From assembly GCA_017520935.1 (NCBI GenBank), contig JAFXEF010000052.1:1-64000 (forward strand): a DNA stretch of 64,000 nucleotides, written 5' to 3'. Below the pieces are notes generated by a model, which saw only the letters and a program-made list of their open reading frames with translations, made no database searches and had not been told where the DNA came from. A program made the position numbers and the translations under genes. This DNA comes from Bacteroidaceae bacterium. GTDB taxonomy: Bacteria > Bacteroidota > Bacteroidia > Bacteroidales > Bacteroidaceae. Every line of letters begins with the position of its first letter. The stretch's first letter is position 1. This document shows positions 42,742 through 51,672 of this stretch, in pieces.

Positions 42742-43194
42742 ATGAAAAAGATAGGTGTATTGTTAGCAACTTTGTTCTCTCTCCCCCTTGCTGCCCAGGA
42801 CAATATCATAGACCAGTTGGCTCGTCCCGTTCCTGGTCAAGGGGTAATCACCATTCATCAGGATGCACGCCTCAATGCGCTGCTCGGTAAAGTGTATGAC
42901 CCTGCGCAGGGCAAAGGCAAGAAGATACAGACAGTAGGCTACCGCATACAGATTTATGCTGGAGGCAATACACGCTATGCCAAGGAGGAGGCGCAGAAGG
43001 CGGCTCGGTACGTCAAGGATAACTATCCCGACATACCGGTATACCCCGAATTCGTGTCACCTCGATGGGTGTGCCGCGTAGGCGACTACAAAACCATTGA
43101 AGAGGCCGATCAGGCCATGCGTATGCTCAAAAAGTCGAGCAGTTTTAAGGAAATTGTTATCCTTCCCAACCAGTTGATAAATATATTATTGTAA
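42742..43194 (+). CDS. SPOR-domain periplasmic protein
   Basis: Signal peptide MKKIGVLLATLFSLPLAAQ, then a linker and a C-terminal SPOR domain (about 70-150): TVGYRIQIYAGGNTRYAKEEAQKAARYVK and VCRVGDYKTIEEADQAMRMLK. SPOR domains bind septal peptidoglycan stripped of stem peptides, so a cell-division or envelope role is expected. 150 residues. It lies 9 bp before folE. Confidence 0.9.
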   Translation: MKKIGVLLATLFSLPLAAQDNIIDQLARPVPGQGVITIHQDARLNALLGKVYDPAQGKGKKIQTVGYRIQIYAGGNTRYAKEEAQKAARYVKDNYPDIPVYPEFVSPRWVCRVGDYKTIEEADQAMRMLKKSSSFKEIVILPNQLINILL

Positions 43195-43203
43195 AGCGCT
43201 ACT

Positions 43204-43797
43204 ATGAACTTGACGAATAATCCGGGCAACTATCCCGTAGATGAACGTAACCCCGAATTAGAAGAACACTATCGCCTGATACTTGGTCTGTTAGGTGAAG
43301 ATGCCGAGCGCGAGGGATTGGTGAAGACTCCTCAACGTGTAGCGCGTGCTATGCAGACACTCACACGTGGTTACCGTATGGATCCTAAAGCGGTGCTCAA
43401 TTCAGCAAAGTTCAAGGAAGATTACAGCCAGATGGTTATTGTCAAGAACATCGACTTCTACTCCCTCTGTGAACACCATATGTTGCCCTTCTTCGGCAAG
43501 GTACACGTAGCTTACATTCCTAACGGCTACATCACGGGACTGAGCAAGATAGCCCGTGTGGTTGACATTTTCTCGCATCGTCTACAGGTACAAGAGCGTA
43601 TGACGTTGCAGATCAAGGAATGCATACAAGAAACCCTCAATCCCTTAGGCGTAATGGTGGTAGTAGAGGCACAGCACATGTGCATGCAGATGCGTGGTGT
43701 AGAGAAGCAAAATTCCATTACTACAACCTCTGACTTTACAGGAGCCTTCAATCAGGCCAAGACGCGCGAGGAGTTTATGAATCTCATTCGTGGCTGA
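43204..43797 (+). CDS. folE: GTP cyclohydrolase I
   Basis: First step of tetrahydrofolate/pterin synthesis from GTP. Zinc and catalytic motifs: [20 protein letters not shown] (about 79-98), [19 protein letters not shown], and [16 protein letters not shown] near 157. Length 197. Follows the SPOR gene directly. Confidence 0.97.
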   Translation: MNLTNNPGNYPVDERNPELEEHYRLILGLLGEDAEREGLVKTPQRVARAMQTLTRGYRMDPKAVLNSAKFKEDYSQMVIVKNIDFYSLCEHHMLPFFGKVHVAYIPNGYITGLSKIARVVDIFSHRLQVQERMTLQIKECIQETLNPLGVMVVVEAQHMCMQMRGVEKQNSITTTSDFTGAFNQAKTREEFMNLIRG

Positions 43798-43869
43798 TTG
43801 ATAGGGGCGGGTGTTGATTCTTTTTAAGCTTATTGTGATGTGCATGTGCACGTTAGGCCAGTTCCTGTT

Positions 43870-45909
43870 TCACGTGCCTATCACACGGTCGCCTAATCGC
43901 TTTGCCATCTGCTGCTTGATTTCCATTAATTGCTTGTAGCGAGCCATGACCTCTGCGCATAGAACAGGGTCGTTTGCCACTGAGGGCTGGCGCAGTTGGT
44001 TAAGCGCCTCTTTCAGCTCCATCTCCACGATAGCCATCTTGTAATCGATAAGCAGGTGTGGCACAATCTCGTGCAGGCGTTCGGCTTCGTCTATGACTGT
44101 TTGTGTCTTCGAGTGGTATTTGCTCAGTTGGTATTTGTCTTCGGCCAAGTCTGCTGCCAACTTGCTATATTCGGGATTGGCGTGGGCTATGAAGTGGCGT
44201 TCGGCAGAGAAGCCTTCATCGTGGAGGTGTAACATCAGTTCGTCGAGCAGTTGCCTGAATAGGGGAGTGGTGAACGTGAGGGAATCTTGTGTCAGGTCTG
44301 CCACTACAAACTCGGCTACGCATATAGTCTCTATACTGCCGTCTTCATTCTCCTCCTGGTATATCGTCTTCTCGCCGTGCCGTATCAACTGCTGAATGAT
44401 GAGTAGCTCTTTCGGGTAGAGGGGGCCTCTCTCGTTGTTCCTGTTGTCCTGGATATTTGTGGGCTGCAACGCTCCTGCACCCTCGGTGCCTTCAAGGTTC
44501 CCGGCATTTGGCAAGCTCTCGGGGATGGCCGGGTTTTCCTGGATGCTTGTATTGTCTCTTCCTTGATTGTCGGTCGTGTTCTTTTTCTCCTGGGGCGATG
44601 TGGCCTTTTCCTGCTTCAGCTCGGCAACCTTGGCAACAAGGATGCGCTCTTCTACATGCAACATTTGGCTGCACTCCTTGATATATTCGGAGCGCACGAT
44701 GGCCTCGGGGATGACGGAGATGCTCTTCACTATGTCTTTGATGAGCTCGGCCCGTTTGTAAGGGTCGCCAGCCGCATCGCTCATCAGGAGGTTGGTCTTG
44801 AAGCGGATGAAGTCCACCTCGTGTGCTGCGATATACGCTTGGAATTCCGTAGCGTTGTGCTTGCGGGCAAAGCTGTCGGGGTCGTCACCGTCGGGCAACA
44901 GCATGACCTTGATGTTCATGCCCTCCTCAAGCAGCATGTCAATACCACGTATAGAAGCCTTGATGCCCGCCATGTCGCCATCGTAGAGTACGGTGATGTT
45001 GTTGGTGAAGCGGTGTATCATGCGTATCTGTCCTGAGGTGAGCGAGGTGCCCGATGAGGCAACCACATTCTCGACACCCGCCTGATGCATGGAGATGACA
45101 TCGGTGTATCCCTCTACGAGGAAGCACTTGTCTTGCTTCACGATGGCTTGCTTGGCAAAGTATATGCCGTATAGCTCGCGGCTCTTGTGATATATCTCCG
45201 ACTCGGGCGAGTTGACATACTTGGCCACCTTCGAGTCGGTCTTCAGTACGCGCCCCCCGAAGGCCACTACTTTGCCCGAAAGGGTGTGCACAGGGAACAT
45301 GACACGTCCCCAGAAACGGTCGCGCAACTGGCCATCGTCGCGGGTGTAGCATAAGCCGGTCTTCACTAAGTAATCCGTGTTGAATCCACGTTTCTTGGCC
45401 TCATTGACCAATGCATCGCGGCTATCGGTGCTGAATCCCAATTGAAACTTACGGATAATGTCGTCGCGGAAACCACGTTGGCGGAAATAACTCATGCCTA
45501 TGGCCTGTCCGTCGGGATGGGTGTGCAGGATGTCCTGAAAATAGCGGTTGGCAAAGTCGTTGACCAGGAAGAGACTCTCGCGCACGCTCTGTGCCTGTTT
45601 CTCCTCATCGGAGAGCTCACGCTCCTTCACCTCTATGCCATACTTCTTGGCCAACCATTTCAGCGCTTCGTAGTAGTTGAGCTGCTCATGCTCCATGATG
45701 AAGTGTACCGCGTTACCGCCCTTTCCGCAACTGAAGCATTTGCATAGCCCCTTGCTGGGCGACACGCTGAACGACGGTGTCTTCTCGTTGTGGAAGGGGC
45801 ACAGACCGATATAGTTGACACCCCTTCGGCGCAGGGTGACAAACTCTGATACCACATCCACAATTTGTGCGGCATCCATGATACGGTCTATCGTCGCTTG
45901 TTCAATCAT
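43870..45909 (-). CDS. dnaG: DNA primase
   Basis: Synthesises RNA primers. CHC2 zinc ribbon: C37, H40, C58 and C61 (CPFH...CFSC). Catalytic core with FLVEGYTDVISMHQAG and the Toprim acidic motifs DGDMAGIKAS and PDGDDPDS. A low-complexity linker (about 445-500, Asn/Glu/Gly-rich) precedes the C-terminal DnaB-interacting domain. ATG at 45909 (MIEQATIDRIMDAAQ) is used; an extension to 46017 covers the promoter. 679 residues. Confidence 0.96.
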   Translation of the reverse strand: MIEQATIDRIMDAAQIVDVVSEFVTLRRRGVNYIGLCPFHNEKTPSFSVSPSKGLCKCFSCGKGGNAVHFIMEHEQLNYYEALKWLAKKYGIEVKERELSDEEKQAQSVRESLFLVNDFANRYFQDILHTHPDGQAIGMSYFRQRGFRDDIIRKFQLGFSTDSRDALVNEAKKRGFNTDYLVKTGLCYTRDDGQLRDRFWGRVMFPVHTLSGKVVAFGGRVLKTDSKVAKYVNSPESEIYHKSRELYGIYFAKQAIVKQDKCFLVEGYTDVISMHQAGVENVVASSGTSLTSGQIRMIHRFTNNITVLYDGDMAGIKASIRGIDMLLEEGMNIKVMLLPDGDDPDSFARKHNATEFQAYIAAHEVDFIRFKTNLLMSDAAGDPYKRAELIKDIVKSISVIPEAIVRSEYIKECSQMLHVEERILVAKVAELKQEKATSPQEKKNTTDNQGRDNTSIQENPAIPESLPNAGNLEGTEGAGALQPTNIQDNRNNERGPLYPKELLIIQQLIRHGEKTIYQEENEDGSIETICVAEFVVADLTQDSLTFTTPLFRQLLDELMLHLHDEGFSAERHFIAHANPEYSKLAADLAEDKYQLSKYHSKTQTVIDEAERLHEIVPHLLIDYKMAIVEMELKEALNQLRQPSVANDPVLCAEVMARYKQLMEIKQQMAKRLGDRVIGT

Positions 45910-45917
45910 TCCTTTCG

Positions 45918-45925
45918 CAAAAGTA
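45918..45925 (-). promoter_or_regulatory. -7 box of dnaG (near-leaderless)
   Basis: Minus-strand TACTTTTG, with only eight bases between it and the dnaG ATG at 45909. Confidence 0.6.
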
Positions 45926-46077
45926 CGCAATATTCCACTAACTACAGCTCTTGGACTCCAATTTTTTTTCGTCTTCCCATGCAATAGCCTTCTTCTTTTA
46001 TACTGACCTGCCGTCATAGCTCTCTTCCGAGTCAGGGCACTGTTATGTTCTGTTTGTGTAAGTAGGCATTTGATGAG

Positions 46078-46112
46078 TATAAAAAAGAGGGTGTATCGTG
46101 TGATTCACCCTC
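46078..46112 (-). terminator. Terminator of the wza-wzc unit
   Basis: On the minus strand gagggtg (46112-46106) pairs with caccctc (46093-46087), followed by six T. It lies 25 bp past the wzc stop and isolates it from dnaG. Confidence 0.8.
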
Positions 46113-46137
46113 AAAACAAAATCAGAGAAAACGGTAA

Positions 46138-48576
46138 TTATCCTTTCTGGGATTTATCACCATATCCATAGTGACCGTAATGGCCATACTTGCCGTAACC
46201 ATAGCGACCATATTTGCCATATTTCCCATAGCCGTAGTAGTAGCCATACTTGCGCTTGGTCATATCCACACCGTTAAGAACGATGCTCATATTTTTCAGT
46301 TTGCCTTCAGCATAGAGTGAATTCACCAGATTCAGATCATTCTTAGCCGTATAATCTGCACGACAAACATATACACTGGCATCGGCAACACGTGCGATAA
46401 TCAGTGTGTCGGTAACAAGGCCTACAGGTGCGGTATCAAGCAATACGTAGTCATATTTCTCAGAGAGGAACTTAATCGCATTGTCTAAGTTTACCTTCGA
46501 AAGCAACTCCGCAGGATTGGGAGGAACAATACCTGCAGGGAGGATGTCCAAATTAGCGCTTAGGCCAGAAGGGATTATCTGGTCAAACAACAATTGCTTG
46601 TCGTTAGGGTCACCGGCCAAGAATGCTGTAATACCTTTTGAACGATCGGCAAAGCCGAACATCTCGGCCAAGCGGGGTTTTCTAATATCAAGTCCGAACA
46701 GGATGACCTTCTTGCCCAGAAGAGCCAAACTCATGGCAAGATTGGAAGACACAAAAGTCTTTCCCTCACCTGACGTGGTAGATGTAAACTGGATAACTTT
46801 CTTCTCGGGACTACCAAGTACAAACTGCAGATTCGTACGGATTGAACGGAATGTTTCGGCCATCATGTCATTGTCGTTCTCGCGAACAACAATACCACGT
46901 TGACCCTTCTTCAAGTTGTGGGCAACTGCGACATCACCGAGTATTGGCACTTTGGTCAGCTTCTCCAAGTCATTACGTCCCTCAATCTTGTAGCGTAACA
47001 GTTCCATTAGATATATGATGGCAACGGGAATGGCACAGCCCATCACCAAAGCCACCAATAAAATCATACTACGCTTGGGAGATACGGGATAGTCGTTGGC
47101 CAATGCAGCATCGATAATCTTGGCATTATCGGCCGTGGCAGCCAATGCTATGGAGTTCTCCTCGCGCTTTTGCAGAAGCATCAAATACAACCCCGACTTT
47201 ACTTCCTGCTGACGCTCGTAGCCCATCAATATCTTTTCTTGCGTAGGAGCGTCACCCTTCTTTGAGTCAAACTTAGCCGTCTGACGTTCGATGTCACGTT
47301 TCTGAATAGTCAAAGATGTATAAAGAGATTCTATCGAGGTCTTGATTGTTTTCGCCAACAAGTCTACGCTCATCGTGATATCTATTACCGCAGGATTACT
47401 CTCGCTCGCGGTACGCAACATCCTGTTACGTTCGACAACGCCTTCATTATACTTGCTGATAAGCGAGCTTAAAGAAGCGTCAGTCAAGCCTACATTACCA
47501 GGGATGGCCTGAAGGTGATTCTCCGGTTTGTTGACATAGTTGCGCAAATAGGTTACCAAGTTCAATTGAGTAGCTATCTCCACGCTTTTCTTCTCATACT
47601 CGGAGCTTGCCTCCAAGATTTTCTGAGCATCTCCGACAACTGTAGTCAAACCGGAATTCTTTTTGTATTGAGCCATTTCGAATTCAGTAGCATCCAGCTC
47701 GGCTGAAACGAGATCAAGACGTTCCTTAATAAACTCCTCTGTTTTCATCGCAACAATGTTCTTGTCGTTGTTGTTCTCACGATTATATGCTGCGACCAGA
47801 CTGTTTACAAAGTCCATACCACGCCTCTTGTTGACATCGAGATAAGAAATATATGCAACAGAGGTTGTCTTGGAAGTAGGTTCTATAGAAAGATTGCCCA
47901 AACAGCTTTTTGCCATTTTTATGGGAGGAACTATTGAAACCAACAAGGTCTGTCCTTCTGGTAACTCCAACATTCCTTTGGAAAGGATTAACTGTCCGAC
48001 AGGCGATTCAAGTACGTATGGAAAAGCTGACACATACTTCTCATACTCCATGAGTTCGCCATTTTGATCCTTATAATCATATTCTATTTTATACTCCGTG
48101 GAATCCTGACTGCTAATTCTAAGAGTAAATCCTCTGGTAAGTTTCTCTAAATCCTCATCGGAAATCTGTACCTCTATTGGATACTCGCCATATATGACAC
48201 GCTGGCTGATACGTCCTTTCAGTTGGTATGTGGTATACATGCCCATATCGAGGATCGCCTGTCTGATCATAGACTTGGATCGCATTATCTCAATCTCGTT
48301 GTCTATACCACCTGTAGTCCCCATAAAGCCAAAATCTTGCATTGCCATCATTTGGTTTTGGAACGAACCCTTCTTCTCGTCGTTAATCATGACCGTAGCT
48401 TGTATCCTATACACAGGGGTTGCATATCTGAGGTGTACAAAAGCACACAGCAAACACAAAATGATAGAAACTGCGAACCATTTCCAGTGGATTATCAATT
48501 TCATAAAGATAATCTTAAAATCGAAACCGCTCTCTTCTTCTTCCAACTTGTTTATATTGAGATTTTCGTTATTCAT
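46138..48576 (-). CDS. Wzc-like polysaccharide co-polymerase / bacterial tyrosine kinase
   Basis: Controls capsule or exopolysaccharide polymerisation and export in the inner membrane. N-terminal Wzz region: TM at about 33-52 (WFAVSIILCLLCAFVHL), a periplasmic coiled coil, and a second TM near 500 (ILLVALVMGCAIPVAIIYLMELL). The cytoplasmic BY-kinase domain has Walker A TSTTSGEGKTF, Walker A' ILFGLDIRKPRL and Walker B YVLLDTAPVG. The C-terminal tail is a run of Tyr-Gly units with 13 Tyr in about 30 residues, the autophosphorylation cluster, encoded by short imperfect repeats at 46150-46260. AT-richer than flanking genes. It follows the Wza-like gene by 46 bp, but no glycosyltransferase or flippase genes are near. 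Confidence 0.93.
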   Translation of the reverse strand: MNNENLNINKLEEEESGFDFKIIFMKLIIHWKWFAVSIILCLLCAFVHLRYATPVYRIQATVMINDEKKGSFQNQMMAMQDFGFMGTTGGIDNEIEIMRSKSMIRQAILDMGMYTTYQLKGRISQRVIYGEYPIEVQISDEDLEKLTRGFTLRISSQDSTEYKIEYDYKDQNGELMEYEKYVSAFPYVLESPVGQLILSKGMLELPEGQTLLVSIVPPIKMAKSCLGNLSIEPTSKTTSVAYISYLDVNKRRGMDFVNSLVAAYNRENNNDKNIVAMKTEEFIKERLDLVSAELDATEFEMAQYKKNSGLTTVVGDAQKILEASSEYEKKSVEIATQLNLVTYLRNYVNKPENHLQAIPGNVGLTDASLSSLISKYNEGVVERNRMLRTASESNPAVIDITMSVDLLAKTIKTSIESLYTSLTIQKRDIERQTAKFDSKKGDAPTQEKILMGYERQQEVKSGLYLMLLQKREENSIALAATADNAKIIDAALANDYPVSPKRSMILLVALVMGCAIPVAIIYLMELLRYKIEGRNDLEKLTKVPILGDVAVAHNLKKGQRGIVVRENDNDMMAETFRSIRTNLQFVLGSPEKKVIQFTSTTSGEGKTFVSSNLAMSLALLGKKVILFGLDIRKPRLAEMFGFADRSKGITAFLAGDPNDKQLLFDQIIPSGLSANLDILPAGIVPPNPAELLSKVNLDNAIKFLSEKYDYVLLDTAPVGLVTDTLIIARVADASVYVCRADYTAKNDLNLVNSLYAEGKLKNMSIVLNGVDMTKRKYGYYYGYGKYGKYGRYGYGKYGHYGHYGYGDKSQKG

Positions 48577-48622
48577 AGCTTAAAAACTTAATTCATCAAT
48601 TTACTTATAAACTAAACACCTA

Positions 48623-49411
48623 TCATCTAAGGATGTTAAACAAAAGGTTGGCTACTGAAATCATAATCGATGTGGCTGAGAACCAAAGTGATGTTGTGCT
48701 GCCTATATCCGAGTTTCGTGCTTTTGCCTTATTGGGCTCAACATACAAAACATCGTTCTGCTGTAAATAATAATAGGGAGAATACACAATATTGGCATCG
48801 TTTAGATTTAATGGAACAATCTTTTTGGTGCCATCAGCGTTTTCTCTAATCAACTTGATTCCGTCTCGTTTGCCGTATATAGTAAGATCGCCGGCCAATG
48901 CAAGCGCTTCAAATACGTTTACCTTCTCGTTGGATATGTTGTATGAGTTAGGTCTTAAGACTTCGCCTAATACTGATATCTTATAGCTGACAATACGAAC
49001 ATTAACAATAGGGTCGCTCTTGAAGTTTTTTCTTAGCTTATCTTTAATCATCGTTTCGGCTTCAGTCTTGGTCATTCCACCCACATGCAATAGGCCTAAT
49101 GTAGGAAAATCTATAAATCCTGCATTGTCAACCAGATAGGTTTGCAAGGTGGGCTGAGATGTGACGTATCGTGCGGCTGTCTGTACTGTTCCGACTGTCA
49201 AGTTGAACGGTATGGCCGCCTCCATATCTTCACTACTAACCGTTATGGTTAGCATGTCCTTTGGCTGTATTTTTGCATCATATAGTTTTGAAACTACAGT
49301 GGTGTCCAGCATTCTACTGTTTTGAAGATAAGGTACTTGCTTATAAGAAGTACATGAAGCTGTCAACAATATAGCGGCAGCAAAAAACAATATTTTAGAC
49401 TTCTTTCTCAT
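48623..49411 (-). CDS. Wza-like polysaccharide export lipoprotein
   Basis: Outer-membrane or periplasmic export channel component. Lipobox LLTASC at 15-20 after MRKKSKILFFAAAI. Poly_export domain (about 50-125: IQPKDMLTITVSS...LVDNAGFIDFPTLG), then an SLBB domain (VSYKISVLGEVLRPNSYNI, VFEALALAGDLTIYG). A hydrophobic C-terminus (SLWFSATSIMISVANLLFNIL) is typical of Bacteroidetes members. 262 residues. Paired with the Wzc-like kinase downstream; AT-rich codon use. Confidence 0.92.
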   Translation of the reverse strand: MRKKSKILFFAAAILLTASCTSYKQVPYLQNSRMLDTTVVSKLYDAKIQPKDMLTITVSSEDMEAAIPFNLTVGTVQTAARYVTSQPTLQTYLVDNAGFIDFPTLGLLHVGGMTKTEAETMIKDKLRKNFKSDPIVNVRIVSYKISVLGEVLRPNSYNISNEKVNVFEALALAGDLTIYGKRDGIKLIRENADGTKKIVPLNLNDANIVYSPYYYLQQNDVLYVEPNKAKARNSDIGSTTSLWFSATSIMISVANLLFNILR

Positions 49412-49443
49412 ATATATAATTTTATTTTAGTCAATTAACCTCG

Positions 49444-49451
49444 CAAAGATA
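49444..49451 (-). promoter_or_regulatory. -7 box of the wza-wzc unit
   Basis: Minus-strand TATCTTTG, 32 bp upstream of the ATG at 49411. No exact -33 at normal distance. Confidence 0.55.
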
Positions 49452-49552
49452 CAATAAAATATTTATCCTTTCCTCTTTTTTATTCAAAAAAATAACATCT
49501 TACTATTTTACTTATGTCGGAAGGTGGCAAATTAAATAATCCTGTACCAACA

Positions 49553-49584
49553 TTTGCCTAACTCTAAACTTTTGCGTACTTTTG
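49553..49584 (+). promoter_or_regulatory. Promoter of the 205-aa hypothetical gene
   Basis: TTTG (49553-49556), 20 bp, TACTTTTG (49577-49584), 17 bp before the ATG at 49602. Full consensus. Confidence 0.8.
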
Positions 49585-49601
49585 CGGAAAAATTGACTGA
49601 T

Positions 49602-50219
49602 ATGGGATTTTTAGGAAATTTATTTCGCAAAAAAACAACGGACGAGGAGACTAAAGTCGGCGGTATCGAGGACTTCATGACTCTCATCCGTGTATATTAC
49701 CAGGCTGTGATGGCGAGCAACTTAGGCATCAGTAACATCAATATGCTTCCAGACCTTGCCATGTTCAAGCGCACGCTGAAGGTGGCCACGCAAAATAACA
49801 AGTTGGGTATTGCCGAGAAGTCGCGTTGCAAGAAGATGCTGATGCAGATATACAACCTTAATGAGGATTTCTTCAAAGAGATAGACAACTCTATCAAGAA
49901 GAATTGCCGTAATGTGAATATGGTGAACAGCTACTTCTTCCAGTTCCAACGCTTCAACGAGAGCCTGATGATGGCTGTCAGCAACGAGATGAAGTACACT
50001 ATGCGTATCCCTTTCAAGAAGATGCTGTATACCCAGACTGAGGCTGCCATCAACAATATCCTCACCAAAAACAATTGGAAGGATGAAGCGATGTTCAAGA
50101 CCGTAGGTGCCGTGCGCCAGCTGCAGCAAGCATTGGGCTACTCAGGTGTCTGGATGACCGATTTTGTGTTCAACGTCATACGCCTCGCCAAAAAGGAGCC
50201 CAAGAAGAAAGACGCATGA
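49602..50219 (+). CDS. Conserved hypothetical helical protein
   Basis: I do not recognise the family. From MGFLGNLFRKKTTDEE (ATG 49602) the 205 residues are charged and helical, with no signal peptide or TM segment. Recurrent aromatic/Met patterns (FMTLIRVYYQAVMASNLGIS, MVNSYFFQFQRFNESLMMAV) suggest a soluble helical bundle. The end is Lys-rich (KKEPKKKDA). ATG 49602 is preferred over an upstream in-frame ATG at 49554, which lies in the promoter. It overlaps the UDG-like gene by ATGA, so they are coupled. Confidence 0.75.
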   Translation: MGFLGNLFRKKTTDEETKVGGIEDFMTLIRVYYQAVMASNLGISNINMLPDLAMFKRTLKVATQNNKLGIAEKSRCKKMLMQIYNLNEDFFKEIDNSIKKNCRNVNMVNSYFFQFQRFNESLMMAVSNEMKYTMRIPFKKMLYTQTEAAINNILTKNNWKDEAMFKTVGAVRQLQQALGYSGVWMTDFVFNVIRLAKKEPKKKDA

Positions 50220-50806
50220 CATCTCCTATGCCGTCGTTCGAGCAGCATCCTCTAAAACCCTTTCTGCCGGCAAACGCCAAAGTGTTGATGTTAGGAAGTT
50301 TTCCGCCCCAACAGAAACGTTGGAGCATGGATTTCTTTTACCCCAACTTTCAGAACGACATGTGGCGCATCATGGGGATCATCTTCTTTGCTGACAAGAA
50401 TATCTTTGTCGATAGCATAGGCAAGTGTTTCCGCCAAAGGGAGATAATGCAATTTGCCGAAGAAGTGGGAATTGCCATGTATGACACGGCAGAGGTGGTG
50501 CGGCGTTTAAGGGACAATGCATCGGATAGTTACCTTGAAATTGTACGTCCTACCGACATTGAAGGGCTATTGTCACAACTCCCCCAGTGTCGTGCCATTG
50601 CCACTACCGGTGAAAAAGCTACCGAAGAAGTCATAGCACAATACGGGGTACATAAACCGAAGATTGGCGATGCCATAGCATTACAAATAGGACGGCGCAC
50701 CCTATCGCTATACCGCATGCCATCCAGCTCAAGAGCATACCCGCTTGCCATCGAAAAGAAGGCGTCGTACTACCACGCCATGTTTCGCGACTTAGAAATG
50801 CTCTAA
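50216..50806 (+). CDS. Uracil-DNA glycosylase superfamily protein
   Basis: Probably a base-excision repair glycosylase. Motif 1 is VLMLGSFPPQQKRWSMDFFYPN (about 23-44, with NDMWRIM following) and motif 2 is YRMPSSSRAYP near 172. This is the pattern of the small UDG-superfamily members annotated as 'uracil-DNA glycosylase family protein' in Bacteroidetes, related to Mug-like enzymes. No iron-sulfur cysteine set is seen. ATGA overlap with the preceding hypothetical gene. The substrate base is not determined. Confidence 0.82.
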   Translation: MTSPMPSFEQHPLKPFLPANAKVLMLGSFPPQQKRWSMDFFYPNFQNDMWRIMGIIFFADKNIFVDSIGKCFRQREIMQFAEEVGIAMYDTAEVVRRLRDNASDSYLEIVRPTDIEGLLSQLPQCRAIATTGEKATEEVIAQYGVHKPKIGDAIALQIGRRTLSLYRMPSSSRAYPLAIEKKASYYHAMFRDLEML

Positions 50807-50916
50807 TCAAATGGAGATAGCACCAAAATCGTGCTTTCGGGAGGTGCTCGGCAGGGTTTCTTTCCTGTTTTTCTCGTTTTTTCTGTTCATTTCTTTCTTT
50901 TCTTCAAAAAAAAGGC

Positions 50917-50924
50917 TACATTTG
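50917..50924 (+). promoter_or_regulatory. -7 box of the coiled-coil/zapA unit
   Basis: TACATTTG, 18 bp before the ATG at 50943. Confidence 0.6.
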
Positions 50925-50942
50925 TAACGAAGTTTGGTTAAG

Positions 50943-51260
50943 ATGACGGAAGTAGATGAAATTGTAATCAAAAACTTTGAGTCGAAGCTAAGCCGATTGA
51001 TGGACGCGTATACGCAAGTTTCTGAAGAGAACACCCTGTTGCGTGAACAGCTGGACCGCCAATCCGCAGAGTTAGGCAAAGCGCGCGAACAATATGCATT
51101 ACTCGAAAAGTCTTATTCAGACCTCAGACTGGCCAAGATAATCAGTGCCACCGACGATGAAATCGGTGATACACAGAAGCGATTATCCAAGTTAGTGCGT
51201 GAAGTGGACAAGTGCATAGCACTACTCAATGCATCAGAGCAAAAAGAAGACATGCTATGA
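50943..51260 (+). CDS. Small coiled-coil protein upstream of zapA (ZapB-like in form)
   Basis: A 105-residue protein from MTEVDEIVIKNFESKL. Residues ~8-70 are heptad-rich (LMDAYTQVSEENTLLREQLDRQSAELGKARE) and the end is helical with VREVDKCIALL. It overlaps zapA by ATGA. Position and shape suggest a division-associated partner of ZapA, like ZapB in other bacteria, but sequence similarity to ZapB is not evident. Confidence 0.75.
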   Translation: MTEVDEIVIKNFESKLSRLMDAYTQVSEENTLLREQLDRQSAELGKAREQYALLEKSYSDLRLAKIISATDDEIGDTQKRLSKLVREVDKCIALLNASEQKEDML

Positions 51261-51565
51261 CACCGACCAACCTACTGAGAATAAAGGTGATTATTGCAGG
51301 GATGACATTCTTTCTCAAGATTGACCCCAAGGAGGAAGAGGCTATCCGCAAAGCAATAAAACACATAGATGATAAGTTGAACGTGTACCGTGAGCATTTT
51401 CCGGGACAGAGTACTGAAAAGTACCTTGCTATGGTAGCACTCCACATCGGGACGATGTACCAACAAGAGAAAATGCGAACAGACACTCGTCCTTACCAAA
51501 ACAAGTTCGAAGAGCTCAGTATCAAGCTTGACGAATATCTGGCAGGGAACGGCATTGACGTTTGA
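51257..51565 (+). CDS. zapA: Cell division protein ZapA
   Basis: Promotes FtsZ bundling. 102 residues with the ZapA head (LRIKVIIAGMTFFLKIDPKEEEAIRKAIKHIDDKLN, about 6-41) followed by a C-terminal helix (YLAMVALHIGTMYQQEKM). ATG 51257 overlaps the upstream stop (ATGA). Downstream are a long hairpin and rny. Confidence 0.92.
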   Translation: MTPTNLLRIKVIIAGMTFFLKIDPKEEEAIRKAIKHIDDKLNVYREHFPGQSTEKYLAMVALHIGTMYQQEKMRTDTRPYQNKFEELSIKLDEYLAGNGIDV

Positions 51566-51591
51566 CCTATTACATATAAAGGTATAACCAC

Positions 51592-51647
51592 GCACTACTG
51601 TAGCGCTTAGGGATGAACATCCTTGGTGCTGATAGTAGTGCTTTTTT
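51592..51647 (+). terminator. Long hairpin with T tail between zapA and rny
   Basis: gcactact (51592-51599) pairs with agtagtgc (51634-51641), and the interior continues to pair (agcgct/ggtgct with wobbles, aggat/atcct), giving an almost continuous ~22-bp stem, followed by TTTTTT. It is a rho-independent terminator or attenuator, or the end of a small RNA. Confidence 0.8.
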
Positions 51648-51672
51648 AATAATTAAACTAAAGTAATAAAGT

